DNA of 64,000 nt from Sesamum alatum (taxonomy: Eukaryota; Streptophyta; Magnoliopsida; Lamiales; Pedaliaceae). How positions within the stretch are numbered: the first letter of the stretch is position 1; every line of letters begins with the position of its first letter. The translations under genes were made by a program, and so were the position numbers. Where the stretch lies: contig JACGWO010000012.1 of the NCBI GenBank assembly GCA_034509735.1, positions 11,203,983 through 11,267,982 of the forward strand. The letters run 5' to 3'. Of this stretch, positions 37,645-49,337 are shown one piece after another. The notes beneath the pieces are model-generated. The model was given only the letters and a program-made list of their open reading frames with translations, was not told the DNA's origin and did no database searches.

Positions 37645-40600
37645 ATGTCTAAGAACCCACTTTCCACCATTCTTGAGACAAACAAATTCAATGGAACAAA
37701 CTACAACGACTGGTTGCGCAATCTCAGGATAGTCCTAGATTACGAGAACCAAGGCTACGTCATGGACGAGCCTCTCCCTAGGACCTTACCGGAAGGATCC
37801 ACGCCAGAAGAACGTGAGACGTTCGAGACTTGGCATAAGGATAACCGGAAGGTCCGTAGCATCATACTTGCTTCGATGACCAATGACATTCAGAAGCAAT
37901 ATGAAAGGCTAGACGATGTCCCTTCCATTATGGCTCGCCTTAAGGACTGCTATGCAGTCCCGGACCGGCATACTAGGTATGTCGCGACCAAGGCGTTCTT
38001 TGGAACGAAAATGACAGAAGGATCCTCTGTACAAGAGCACGGGGTTAAAATGCTTACCCTGGTGGAAAAGCTCGAGGACCTAAAGGCAGGTCTCGATAAT
38101 GAAACGTACATAGATGTGATCCTTCAATCACTCCCACCCTCCTTTGACCAATTTATCGTCAACTACAATATGAACGCACTTGAGAAGGGCATTCATGAGT
38201 TGATCAATATGTTGGTGCAATACGAGGCAACGACTAAGAAGTCCACGCCTTCGGTATTGTTTGGAGGTGCTTCGACTTCTAATACGAAAGGCAAGGGTGC
38301 CGGACGTTGGAAGAAGAAGAAAGGGAAGGGAAAGGCCGTCAAAGCAGCTACGAACACTAAGAGTGTTCCCATTGCCAAAGAGGGGAAAGGCAAAGAAAAG
38401 GGAAAGGTTGTCTCCAAGCAACAGTCGAAGGCATATGACATATGTATCAACTGCCGTGAGAAAGGGCATTGGAAGAGAGAGTGCCCCAAACTCTTCTCGA
38501 ACCAAGGTATATATGTGATTGAGGTTAATATGGTCACTAGTTCTGCCTCTTGGGTATTAGATACCGGCTGTGGAGCTCACATTTGCAATGACTTGCAGGT
38601 GTTGAAAAGAAGCAGAAAACTGGGTAGCGGGGACATGATCCTGAAGCTTGAGAATGGCAAGGCCATCTCGACAGAAGCAGTAGGATCCGCCACTCTAGTG
38701 ATTAGTGATAGTATTAGCATAGATTTAAAGCAAGTTTATTTTGTACCCAGTATGATTAAAAACATCATTTCCATTCCATTGTTGGACAATAGTGGTTATG
38801 AGTTTAGAATCAATAAAAATTGCTTTTATTTGATGAGGTGTGGAATTGCTCATCTACTTGGTACATTGCATAACGGACTCTATATCTTGCAACAAACGAA
38901 TTTCGTCCTCAATGCACAACACAAACGAAAATTAGATAATAACGGGAACGCACGTCTGTGGCACGCTAGGCTAGGTCACATATCCCAAGGATGAAAAGGT
39001 TGGTAGACTCAAAGAACCTAGAGGTTGGGGACTTGAGCGATCTACCAACTTGTGAGTCCTGTCTAAGAGGGAAAATGACCAAGAAGCCCTTTGTAGGACA
39101 AAGCAGGCTTGCCACAGGTCTGTTGGACTTGGTCCATACAGACGTATGTGGACCACTAAGGACGCAGGCCCGAGGTGGGTTTTCCTACTTCATAACCTTT
39201 ACCGATGATCATTCACGGTATGGTTATGTTTACCTAATGAGGTACAAGTCTGAAACTCTTGAGAGGTTTAAAGAATTCAGACTTGAAGTGGAGAACCAAA
39301 CCAACTGCAAAATTAAAATCCTTCGGTCGGACCGAGGCGGTGAATAACTTAGTACGGAGTTCCTAGATTATCTAAAAGAACATGGTATAATATCAGAATG
39401 GACACCTCCAGGAACACCACAGTTAAATGGTGTCTCTGAAAGGAGGAATCGAACCCTGTTGGACATGGTTCGGTCCATGATGAGTTTTACCAAATTGCCC
39501 TTATCGTTTTGGGGCTATGCACTAGAAACGGCGGCCATATTGTTGAATTTAGCGCCTACTAGTACATTGACCCAAACGCCATATGGGATATGGCACGGCA
39601 AGCCTGCATCCTACAACTACTTGAAAGGGTGGGGTAGCCCCGCATACGTCAAGAGGTTAGTGGGAGATAAGTTAGAATCTAGGTCTAGCTTATGTAGGTT
39701 CGTTGGATACCCTAAAGAAACTGCGAGTTATTACTTTTATGACCCCTTGGAACAAAAGGTGTTTTGTTTCAAGAAATGCAGTATTCTTGGAGCAAGGCTT
39801 CCCGGAGGATATCCAACCTGATGAGCTGATCCTTGAGGAATCAAGTGATGGAATCCAGCCATCAGAGGAGGCCGCGGAACCCTCACTTAGAGGATTCAGG
39901 ATTAACAGCCGAAGGGCTGACCAACCTCGAGAAGTCCAACATGCTAGGCATGAAGGACAGCCTCAGGAACAGACAGTCCCGGTTCCTGAACCGCCGGCTC
40001 CGATACAGTCAGCGCCCACAGTCACCACTAACGTTCCCGTTCTCCGTAGGTCCACTAGAGAGTCCAGACTTCCAGTGAGATATGGCTTTCTAGGTGCGAC
40101 CGATCTTTTGGATAACGTTCCTAAGACGTATGGAGAAGCGATGTCTGACATCGACTCCGGGAAATGGCTTGAGGCCATGAAAGCCGAAATGGACTCCATG
40201 AGCGAGAACCAAGTCTGGAGTCTTGTAGATCCACCAAAAGGTGTTAAGCCAGTCGGTTGTAAGTGGGTCTACAAGCGCAAACTTGGCGTTGATGGAGAAG
40301 TCACAACCTTTAATGCTAGACTTGTAGCTAAGGGATACACTCAACGACCCGGGGTCGATTTTGAGGATACCTACTCGCCAGTAGCCATGGCTAAGTCCAT
40401 TCGGATTCTGCTCGCCATAGCAGCATGGTATGACTATGAGATATGGCAGATGGACGTGAAAACGGCCTTCCTCAACGGTTTCGTTGAAGAAGAGATCTAT
40501 ATGGATCAGCCGCAGGGTTTCACGGTCACTGGAGAAGAGAAGAAAGTCTGTCGTCTCAAGAAGTCCATCTATGGCCTCAAACAAGCCTCCCGAAGTTGGA

Positions 40601-41670
40601 ACATTCGCTTTGATGAAGTAATACGGGTTATGACTTCATCAAAAACGAATCCGACCCTTGTGTATACAAGAAGGTCAGTGGGAGCTCAATAGTGTTCCTA
40701 GTGCTTTATGTGGATGACACTCTGCTCATTGGTAATGACGTTAGAATGTTAGGAAACACAAAAGCATGGTTGTCAACCCAGTTTTCCATGAAGGACTTGG
40801 GTGAAGCCTCCTACATCCTAGGCATCCAGATTGTCAGGGACAGATCTAAAAGGATGTTAGGACTCACCCAAAACTCGTATATGGAGAAAGTCCTAAAGAG
40901 ATATCGAATAGACAACTCCAAACGAGGATTCCTTTCAATGAGGCATGGGATCAAGTTATCCAAGAAACAGTCCCCACAGACTGATGAGGAACTTGAAAGG
41001 ATGAAGGTCATCCCTATGCTTCTGCCGTAGGTAGCATACAATATGCGGTTCACTGCACTAGGCCTGACATTGCATATGCTTTGAGCGTAACAAGCAGATA
41101 TCAGTCCTGCGCAGGAGAGGCACATTGGAATACTGTTAAGGGCATCCTTAAGTACCTAAGGAGGACTAAGGACATGTTCCTAGTCTATGGCAATGGAGAA
41201 CTAATTCTGGAAGGCTTTAGCGACGCGAGCTTCCAGTCTGATGACAATGATGCCAAGTTTCAATCGGGGTACGTATTCAAACTCAATGGAGGAGTAGTAG
41301 CTTGGAAAAGTTCCAAGCAAGCAACCATTGCTGACTCCACCACAGAGGCTGAATACATAGCAGCTTCAGAAGCTGCTAAGGAAGCGGTTTGGATGAGAAA
41401 CTACATCCAAGAGTTGGGTGTGGTGTCATCTTCTGTGATAAACAACGGCGCTATAGCGCAAGCAAAGGAACCGAGATCTCATCACCGTTCCAAATACATT
41501 CTTAGACGCTACCATCTTCTTAGAGAAATGGTAGGAAGAGGTGACGTCCGGATGGACCGAGTCAACTCGGCAGACAACACAGCAGACCCGCTGACAAAGC
41601 CTATGTCGTAGAGCGCTCATACGCAACATCTTGAGAAGATGGGATTAAGCATATGGGCAATTGGCTTTAA
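37645..41670 (+). pseudogene. Copia gag-pol relic, element F (all domains present, several breaks)
   Basis: From ATG 37645 (MSKNPLS) the frame is open through gag, the zinc knuckle (CINCREKGHWKREC), protease (LDTGCGAHIC) and into the integrase finger. A 4-bp deletion at about 38987, relative to J, then shifts it. Further breaks are a TAT-to-TAA stop near 39346, an inserted T near 39763, a deletion near 40627 before YVDD (40707-40718), a lost C near 41014, a deletion of about 25 bp near 41430 that removes part of the RNase H strand before DNNGAIA, and a CAG-to-TAG stop near 41609. Each catalytic block of integrase, RT and RNase H is still recognisable. In a working copy one polyprotein would be cut by the protease. 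Confidence 0.94.
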
Positions 41671-41686
41671 AGGTCAAGTGGGAAAT

Positions 41687-43667
41687 TGTTAGAATAGGTG
41701 ACCATGTAAGCCAATTTTGGCAGGAAAAATGTAACCTATGTCTAGACAATTTTTGGTATTTGATATAACCATTTATGAATAAAGAAGTGAAAATTCATAT
41801 GGCAATACTTTGTTTACGTTCACTTATCTGCGTTTACATTTCTGTTCACTACGCAAACAAAGCCCACGGACTGAGAAACGATTTCGGGGACTGGGACTAC
41901 GCTTGGAGGTAGGTCCATGAAATCAGTCTCACCGAATCAGTCCGGAAATCTCCAAGTCAAGGAATCCCGAAAATGGGTACCGGGATTCCCTTTGAGACTT
42001 GCACTAAACATCTGCTGTCGTATTTCATCGATGGGTGACGAAGGTCGTCTAAGCAGTGTTAGTGGGTCAGCATGCTAGGAAGCAGCTGACTGAGGTGACT
42101 CGCGGGAACCGTCTTACGGAGGACTTTGAGTATGGTCAGCAAGGTATGACGTGTATTCCCGGTTCCAACGATACAGGCCAAGTCCTTTGACTTGGGGAAC
42201 TGCTGAGTTTACCTATGCATCAGGTCTGTATCTTAGATATGGTGAGAGATTGCCAAAATACTCTTGAGTAGTCATAAGCCATGTCTAGTGCAGCTCGGGT
42301 GTACAAAGTGACAGTAGTTTCCAAGAAAGGATTTGTCTCCTGTCAAGAGGTATTGACAGTTGAGTCTCATGTATGCTCTGTGTCTTGTTCCTAAAATCTG
42401 TGGCCACAGTAACTGAACAGAAGGGAAAGGTTTCCCTTGTGGCGTTTAGTAAGGACAGACCGACACTTAGGTCCAAAATGGGTACCTGCATTTTCCGTGC
42501 CCTAGACCCTAAGTGATGAGACCGAAGATAGAAGGACAAGTGTACTGTTAGAGCCTAAATGTTCATCCCGAATATTTCACCTAGTCTCTAGTGCCATGGA
42601 CCGTCGATAGATGGCCACCCATGGTAACGGGTGGATTCTAGGAATCCGACCAAGTCTAGCTGAATGGTGAACCTAAAGAGTCACACACTATCCACACACA
42701 CTTAATATTTAATTTGGGATTAAATATTGGAGTAAAGGAATAATTAAATTAGATTTAATCGGGTCCTATATTTTCTTGGAGAAATTAATTCCTTCTATTT
42801 GATAAAGGGAATTAAATTAATAAATAGGATTTATTAAAAGGGTTGATTTAATGGGCTTAGAATAAATATTAATATTTATTTGTTCTTTTAGCCTTTTGGA
42901 ATATTTAATGGGATATAAATATTCCATTAAATTGAAATCAACGGTTGAGATGGAAAGGGGAGATGGAAGGCTGGGATTCGTTTGACTAGGTCAAACACTA
43001 GTTTGACTAGGACTTTGACTAGGTCAAAATCCTAGTCAAATTAGAGCTCTTAGAGTTGGAGTTTAAAGAGGATTAAACTCCTCCTCTATATAAACCTCTA
43101 GCCTCCAAACAATTGAAGGATGATGATTCTTGAAATCACACACACACAACACACACTCTCCCCTCCTCACCTCTCGTCCGCCTCTCTCTCTCTACAAGAA
43201 AATATTTCCCTTAGTTCTTTTGTTCTTGGAACATTAGAACTTAGATGAATCAATACCGTTAATTGATAACGTGTTGTTGATTCATCCACTCCAAAAATTA
43301 TACACTTGTTCGTTGCTAGCATGACGTGCAAGATACGTGGGTGGATCGTGTGTCACGATTTGGAGGGTCTCAAGAACGAGATCTCGGTGCAAAACGGGGA
43401 ACAACGCGAGTAGCCGTTGAAGACGAAAACGACAACGGGTAGGTCTCGTTTTACTTTTTCGTCCCTCTTTAATTTTCAACTCTATGGCCTCCATGATTTC
43501 TTTACATGCTTTATGATCAGGAGATACACCGAACGCCCGGGAACCTCAAGGGCACACCCCTTGAGCGTGTTCTTTTAAATTAAAAGCATGCTTTAATTTT
43601 TGTATGTTTATTTTTATCGCGCTTCCGCATTCGCGCAATTCTTGGGACGATCCACCGATTGCTTTCA
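41687..43667 (+). repeat. 3' LTR of element F (1981 bp)
   Basis: It follows AAGTGGGAAAT (purine-rich tract with one G-to-A change) and is followed by TSD CTGTG. W-box cluster at 42982-43038 and TATA box at 43086-43095 are conserved. Confidence 0.95.
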
Positions 43668-45532
43668 CTGTGGTCTTTAGTCCTAACATACTGACGGAAA
43701 TGCAGCAAGATTTTATTCATACGCTGAACATTAGACTAAAAAAACGGCACGATGTCTACCTCAGCCTTCTTCCGGCTAAGGGGGGATCAAAGAAGGAGAG
43801 TTTCTCGACAAATAGGGAAAATGTTTGGGCATGGTTTCAGGGGGGCATGAGAAAGACTTATCCCAAGCAGGGAAAGAAATTCTGATCAGAGTGGTTATTC
43901 AGGCAATCCCGGCTTACAGTATGTCCTGCTTCAACCTTCCGGATAGCCTACTTCATGAGCTTGAAATGTTAATGGCCAATTTCTGATGGCATAACAAGGA
44001 GAATAATAAAACTCACTGGATTTCTTGGCGCTGGCTCTGTACTGCAAAACCGAATAGTGGGATTGGCTTTCGACATCTCAAATCCTTCAACTTGGCTATG
44101 CTCTCAAAACATATTTGGAGGCTTTTTTCCAACCCGGGTAGTTTGCTGGCACGTGTTCTGAAAGCTTGATATTTCCCACGAACATCTATTCTGGAGGCAA
44201 CATTGGGCTATCGTCCATCATATACTTGATGCAACATCTTAAAGTCGATGAGCCTCTTCAAGGTGGGGCGCGTTGGCGAGTGGGGTCAGGTACTCATATT
44301 AACATATGGAGTGACAAATGGCTTCCTAGACCATCATCCTTTCGGCCTATTACTCCAAAGCCGGTTGACTCTCCTGTTTCTGTTGTTGCGGACTTGATCA
44401 ACCCCTCTACAGGTACTTGGGACGCAATTATTTGAATGCGACCTTCTAGGATGCTGACCCTGAAATTATTGAGCATATCCTGGTTGGTCAATGGGATGCT
44501 GAGACACTCTCGTGTGGCACTACACTGGAAATGGTTCCTTTGATGTCAAGAGTGCTTACCGACTTGCTCTTTCTCTTGAGACATTCAGAGACACTGGGGT
44601 TGCTCACGATAGATTTTGAGGTCTACGGAATGCTATCTGGATAGCCAAGCTACCGCCGAAAGTTCAGTTGTTCGTATGGAAAGCCTGTAATGATGCGATC
44701 CCAACAACTGCGAATCTATCCCGGCGCATCAAGGAGGGTCCTTCTCATGTCCGTTTTGCAATGATGCAGGTGAAGATGCATACCATCTCTTTTTCCTTAT
44801 CCTCATGCATGCCTTTGTTGGTGCTTGACTAATATCCGATGGAGTATCCTGTGACAAACTCATGGATCTGTTTTGGAATGGCTTTGCTAACTTGAGAGTG
44901 CTTTTGAAACAGATGAGTTTAACTTCTTTTTAGTTGTGTGCTAGACATTATGGTGGAATAAAAACAAGAAACTCACGATGGCGTTGTTCTCCTGAAGGTG
45001 TTATAAAGATCAATTTTGACGGATCAGTTTTCCGAGAGGATGTTATGATGGGAGCAGGAACTCTGGCGCGTGATTGAAATGGTTGTTTACTTACATGGAG
45101 AAAGAACAGAGTGTCGATGCATGGAATAGAGGAAGTGGATGAATCCCTTACGGCTAAGGAGGCTATGCAACTCGCGCTTCAGAATGGATGGCGAAATTTT
45201 ACTTTTGAAGGTGACTGCATGAGTGTCATCTAGAAACTCTCATATAGCACCTTGGACCTTTCAGCTATTGGGTCGATTGTTATGCATGTTAGAAGTTTAA
45301 CTTCATATTTTGAATCTTGTTGCTGCTTATTTGTCCCTAGGTCTGGCAACTGTGTTGCCCATGTCTTAGCTAAGTTTAGTGTCAACCTTTCAGAGAGTGT
45401 GGGTTCTGCCCCTCCTAACATTGTTGATTTGCTTAGTATTGATATTCAACCATATATAAAGTTAGTTGATTTCCCCTTAAAGAAAAAGAAAGGTACCATA
45501 TTGTATTCCAAAGTTTTAGATTTTTTGTATCA
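43668..45532 (+). pseudogene. Plant LINE relic, part 2: RT C-terminal region, zinc-binding region, RNase H
   Basis: It continues the LINE frame after F (VFSPNILTEMQQDF...). The connection domain is readable in pieces to about 44170. A segment like the zinc-binding RT-associated domain follows (ITPKPVDSPVSVVADLI, then WIAKLPPKVQLFVWKACNDAIPTTANL near 44637-44720). A C-terminal RNase H comes last (INFDGSVFRED near 45010, ESLTAKEAMQLAL near 45140, FEGDCMSVI near 45210, PRSGNCVAHVLAKF near 45340). A C-terminal RNase H is known in plant L1-type elements. Stops and frameshifts are frequent. The 3' UTR probably ends near the Helitron at 45533; no clear poly-A tail is visible. Confidence 0.85.
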
Positions 45533-45544
45533 CTAGTAATGAAT

Positions 45545-45559
45545 ACGTGCGTTGCACGT
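45545..45559 (-). repeat. Helitron 3'-terminal hairpin
   Basis: ACGTGC and GCACGT form a 6-bp stem with a 3-nt loop, 8 nt before the terminal CTAG on the minus strand. Confidence 0.75.
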
Positions 45560-46738
45560 TGTTCATATAATTTTTATTAATTTCTTTTTCTTTAATTTTT
45601 GTAGTTTGATACTTTTATATAAAATATGTTTGTTAATTGTGAATAAGGATTAAATGAACCTGGAAAGGATTCGTAATATATAGGTAAACTTAAACGAAGT
45701 GAAAATACTAAATTAAAATAACAATATAACATAAATATATTTTAATCTTCATTAGTCTTTTTCTTTTTTGATTTTGATTTTTGATAACGTCTTCTTCTTG
45801 TTTCTTTTAATCGATTTTTTTCCATTTTTTCTTTTCAAGTTGTTGAGAGTTTCCAAGAAGACGCCGTCAATGTTCTATTTTGTTTTCAAGAAAATAACAA
45901 TATAAATTGATAATATATAAATATTTATTTATGAAATTACATGACTTAGAGAATTTCAGCTATGTATAATTTGTGCAAGTGTCACTTCCTTCGCATTTAT
46001 CATTATTTGTATCATTGACCTATCACGCATTTTCAAAGGATCATTGCTTTTGTTCAATCTACATAACGTAAGGAATGTTTCTTTTTTTTTTTTTTTTTTT
46101 TGTCTCTTTCTGAATTTTTGTTATTAAATTATAGGTTATTTGATATTATTTTCTTATCATTGTTGTATGTGCTGGATTTCTTCAGAAACATAATCTATTT
46201 GTAGAACTAATGCAATTGTAGTTTGCAATTGCAATTCACCTGAAAAAGGGGGAGAAAGAATGGTATCATCAATAATTATTGGTTCTTGTTTTTGAGTTAA
46301 ATATTCAATGCTAGTTTGAATAACTTTTACCTAAGTACTTTTGTTGTGAGCTTGACAATGACAATGATTAGATTGTTATGCGCAAGCTGCTACACTTTGA
46401 GTTTTTTATTCATTGCTATATCTTCCCAAAGGCAGATAACCATTGGTCGATATTTGTATAAATTGAAAATGAAGGAAAATAAATATTTATACATAGATAA
46501 AGGTGGGAACTTTTACAAAGAAATAAATATTATTTGTTTATGATTGTTATTTATCTTACATGTTTTGTTGCCCTCCTTGAAGTGGTAGTTGCTCTAGTCT
46601 CTTTTACTTTTATCAAGATTCCATAAATATCTTCATAATGAAATTCTAATTATTTAATTTTTATTATGCAAAATTTTAGTTACTATTGACTAAACTGTAC
46701 AGAAATTATGAATTCCTTCAGTGGAATGCACTTTAGTA

Positions 46739-46972
46739 TCAATATCTTCTAAACTCGACATATTTAAAGTTATTCTCTCCAATTGGTGCAAATGCATCTT
46801 TTATAATAATATACCTTTTAACAATAAATTGTTTTTTAGGATGTGAATTCGAAAACATCGGATTGACCTTTTTTACTTCTCTATTTGATATGAAATATGT
46901 CTTTTTAAGTTGGAAGCGTCCGGCGAAAAGATCGACATTATCATTGAAAATTAGCACTCCAATTCTTGTACC
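46739..46972 (-). pseudogene. RPA70/DUF223-like OB-fold exon inside Helitron
   Basis: On the minus strand, TTTCCTAG at about 46980-46973 could be a splice acceptor. The exon reads GTRIGVLIFNDNVDLFAGRF, then QLKKTYFISNREVKKVNPMF, to a stop at 46739. The pattern 'IFNDN(V/I)D-F...L-KTY(F/Y)ISN--VK' is that of plant replication-protein-A large-subunit-like OB folds (DUF223 type). Plant Helitrons are known to carry RPA-like genes, and the exon runs in the Helitron's own direction. Only one exon is recognisable, so this is a relic. The assignment rests on motif memory, not a search. Confidence 0.55.
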
Positions 46973-47339
46973 CTAGGAAAGAGTTAAACTATTTATATTT
47001 TTAATAAAAATATAGTAGAAAGATAAATATTATTTTACTTATTTCTTCATCAACCATAGTATTTTTTGAAGCTTAGAAGCAATATTCAAGCCGCAAGCTA
47101 TTTCAATTCCAACACGTAGCATTTTCAAACATGCTGAAAATTATTTCTAATTTATTTCCAATGATTTAATTGAAACTATTGAGTCCTTCGACATACTGAA
47201 TTTTGGTTGGGATCTATATACAATATTTTTCTCTATAATTTTGATAAGGCTGAATGAGTGGGATAACACTCTAATAATTTCATTATATAGATGGTGAAAT
47301 CTTGATTATTTATGATGTAATTAAATTTTTTGTTGTAAG

Positions 47340-47955
47340 TTCTGTGAATTCAATTATTAATTGGAAATTCAATTATTATGGATGTGGATAAACTTTGCAT
47401 GTTATTAAATATGATATATAACTTGAATCCTATAAATTCGTTACAATTTATAAGGAGTAAAAATTAGTTGTTTGTGTATTTAATATATGTAATAAACAAT
47501 TTCTCTCTCTTTGTCTTCCATATAAAAGAAAATATATCTAAATATGTTTTCATTCATGTTTAGTTAAGATATAGTACAAAACTAATTGTGAATTAGTACT
47601 ATGCATGTGTATATACTTTCCATGTTAATTATATTAATTACAATAACTTGAATCCTTTAGACTCACTACAATGTATAAGGATTAAAAATTATATGTTTTT
47701 GTATTAATATATGTAATAAATAATTATTATATCTTTGACTTTCATATAAAAAGAAATGTTTGTAAATATGTTTTTATTCATGTTTAGTTAAGATTTATGT
47801 ACAAAAATCAATTGTGAATTAGTATTATGCTTGAGGATATAGTTTGCATGTTCTATAAAATATAATAACTTGAATCCTATAAATCCGTTAAAACGTAAAA
47901 GGAGTGAAAATTAGATATTTTTGTATTAATATATGTAATAGATAATTTATGGAAA
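47340..47955. repeat. Diverged ~223-bp tandem repeat, about 2.7 copies
   Basis: The word ACTTGAATCCT starts copies at 47421, 47646 and 47868 (periods 225 and 222). Each copy continues with TATATGTAATA, TCATATAAAA and TTCATGTTTAGTTAAG in the same order. A partial copy precedes the first (TTTGCATGTTAT near 47395) and the third is cut near 47950. Composition is strongly AT-rich and there is no coding frame. Confidence 0.8.
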
Positions 47956-49156
47956 AATTGCCTAATACTCCCTGTGTTATAGGAAATTGCTAAAAACTTA
48001 CACGTGTTAATTAAATAGTCAAAAAAGAGCCCATATAATCATAAATCCTGCAAAACAACGTCTAGTAAAAATTAAAAAAATAAAAGGAGAGTCATCTACA
48101 TACGTGAAAAATGCGAGTGGTATAATATTTTGACCCATTTATTTGAATGGAAAGAAATTCCCCAATTTTATGCAATTATTCCCTTTCTTATTTTTTTTGG
48201 TTAATTCTCTTCCTTAATCACATTTTGCTAAAAAACAATATGGTAGGTACTAAAAAATTAATATTCACCAATATGTATATGTGAAAAATATTACTACACC
48301 AAATTAAATTATTATACATATTTTAGATATGAAAATGTTTAAGATTATTTTAATATAATTTATAATTTTGTAAAATCAAAATACAAGATTTATTTTAAAA
48401 TATTATTAGTGAATTTGAATTATAACTTTGTGTGGAATAATTTGAAATTGTAATATTTATATAGATAATAGTAGATAAATTTTAATTTTATGGTTATTTT
48501 ATTTTAACAAAAAATAAGTAATTAAAATTAATTATTCATCTTCCCCAACCCACTGACGACCCTCTACCTTTTGCCACCCGCCCTTTGTCGTTGCCCTTCC
48601 CCAACCTCCACCCTACATCGTTGCCCTTCCCAACCCTCCGCCCTTTGTCGTTGCCTTTCCCCAACCGTTGACCTTCACCTGAAACTCGCACGGTCGCAGC
48701 TCCCCACCTTCACCATTGCTCGCAACTTGTCACCTCTCGCCTCCCCCACGCCTGAAATTTGCACCTCCCTTCCTTCCCTATTGCTCGTCAAATCATTTTT
48801 TGTCAAGGTGACTCGTGGTCACTCAAATCAGGGGCGACTGCCAATTCGTCCAGAAACTCGGCGACGGTCGTCGTCGCCACAGAGGTGGTGGCCGTCCGTC
48901 GTCGGCGTATATAAATATTATGTATAATATATGTAATTATTATATATATGTGTGATTTTGTATATATATAAACTTCTATATCCATACTAATTATAAAAAA
49001 AATCTTCTTTTGTGTCTAATGTGGAAGTTATTTATGTGTTTTTACAATAATTGCCCTTTGTTTCTTTTTAAAATACATTTGTTGATTTCTTTCTACAAAA
49101 TGAATTGATTATTTGTGGAGGACGAAAAAGAAAATTCACCATCTTATAAGTAGTTC
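47956..49156. other. AT-rich spacer with C-rich block and minisatellite
   Basis: The stretch 47956-48540 is AT-rich with no gene or terminal repeats I can recognise. A sharply C/T-rich block follows at 48541-48800, containing the 30-bp minisatellite, then a CG-rich patch to 48905 and TA-rich microsatellite sequence to 48975. The open frame at 48571-48927 is low-complexity Pro/Ser sequence produced by the repeats and is not called as a gene. Confidence 0.6.
48579..48666. repeat. 30-bp minisatellite, three units
   Basis: Units begin at 48579, 48609 and 48639. The consensus includes CCCTTTGTCGTTGCCCTTCC followed by CCAACCTC. Confidence 0.85.
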
Positions 49157-49321
49157 TCATACCAATTTCTTAGAGAAATGGTAGGAAGAGGTGACGTCCG
49201 GATGGATCGAGTCAACTCAGCAGACAACACAGCAGACCCGCTGACAAAGCCTATGTCGCAGAGCGCTCATACGCAACATCTTGAGAAGATGGGGATTAGA
49301 CATATGGGCAATTGGCTTTAA
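49157..49321 (+). pseudogene. C-terminal RNase H fragment, element G
   Basis: It encodes LREMVGRGDVRMDRVNSADN and the conserved tail to TAA. It is almost identical to the end of J's pol (63719-63874). No start or catalytic residues are included. Confidence 0.9.
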
Positions 49322-49337
49322 AGGTCAAGTGGGAGAT

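Larger units (their letters stand above)
33538..43667 (+). mobile_element. Ty1/copia LTR retrotransposon F, nested in LINE
   Basis: LTRs of 1977 and 1981 bp with TGTTAG...TTTCA termini are flanked by a perfect TSD, CTGTG (33533-33537 and 43668-43672). Removing F restores the LINE frame across the join (ISSV then VFSPN). By eye the LTRs differ at about 28 positions. Leader, PBS and gag-pol are complete in layout, yet pol has several frameshifts, so F is structurally complete but dead. Confidence 0.96.
45533..47291 (-). mobile_element. Helitron, minus strand, non-autonomous (1759 bp)
   Basis: Read on the minus strand, it starts TCTATATAATGAAATTATTA just after an A (47292) and ends with a hairpin, an 8-nt spacer and CTAG (45536-45533), followed by T. 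TC start, 3' hairpin, CTRR end and insertion between A and T without a TSD are the defining Helitron features. No Rep/helicase sequence is visible, so it would depend on an autonomous partner. Inside, on the same strand, is an RPA-like exon. A run of 20 T's lies at 46082-46101. Confidence 0.75.

Noticed and set aside
48571..48927. 118-codon open frame in the C-rich block
   Set aside because: The product is a translation of the 30-bp minisatellite and adjacent C-rich sequence; no start context, domain or relatives recognised.
48975..49020. Possible second Helitron 5' end (TCTATATCCATACTAATTATA)
   Set aside because: The base before TC is T rather than A, and no matching 3' hairpin with CTRR is found before element G begins.
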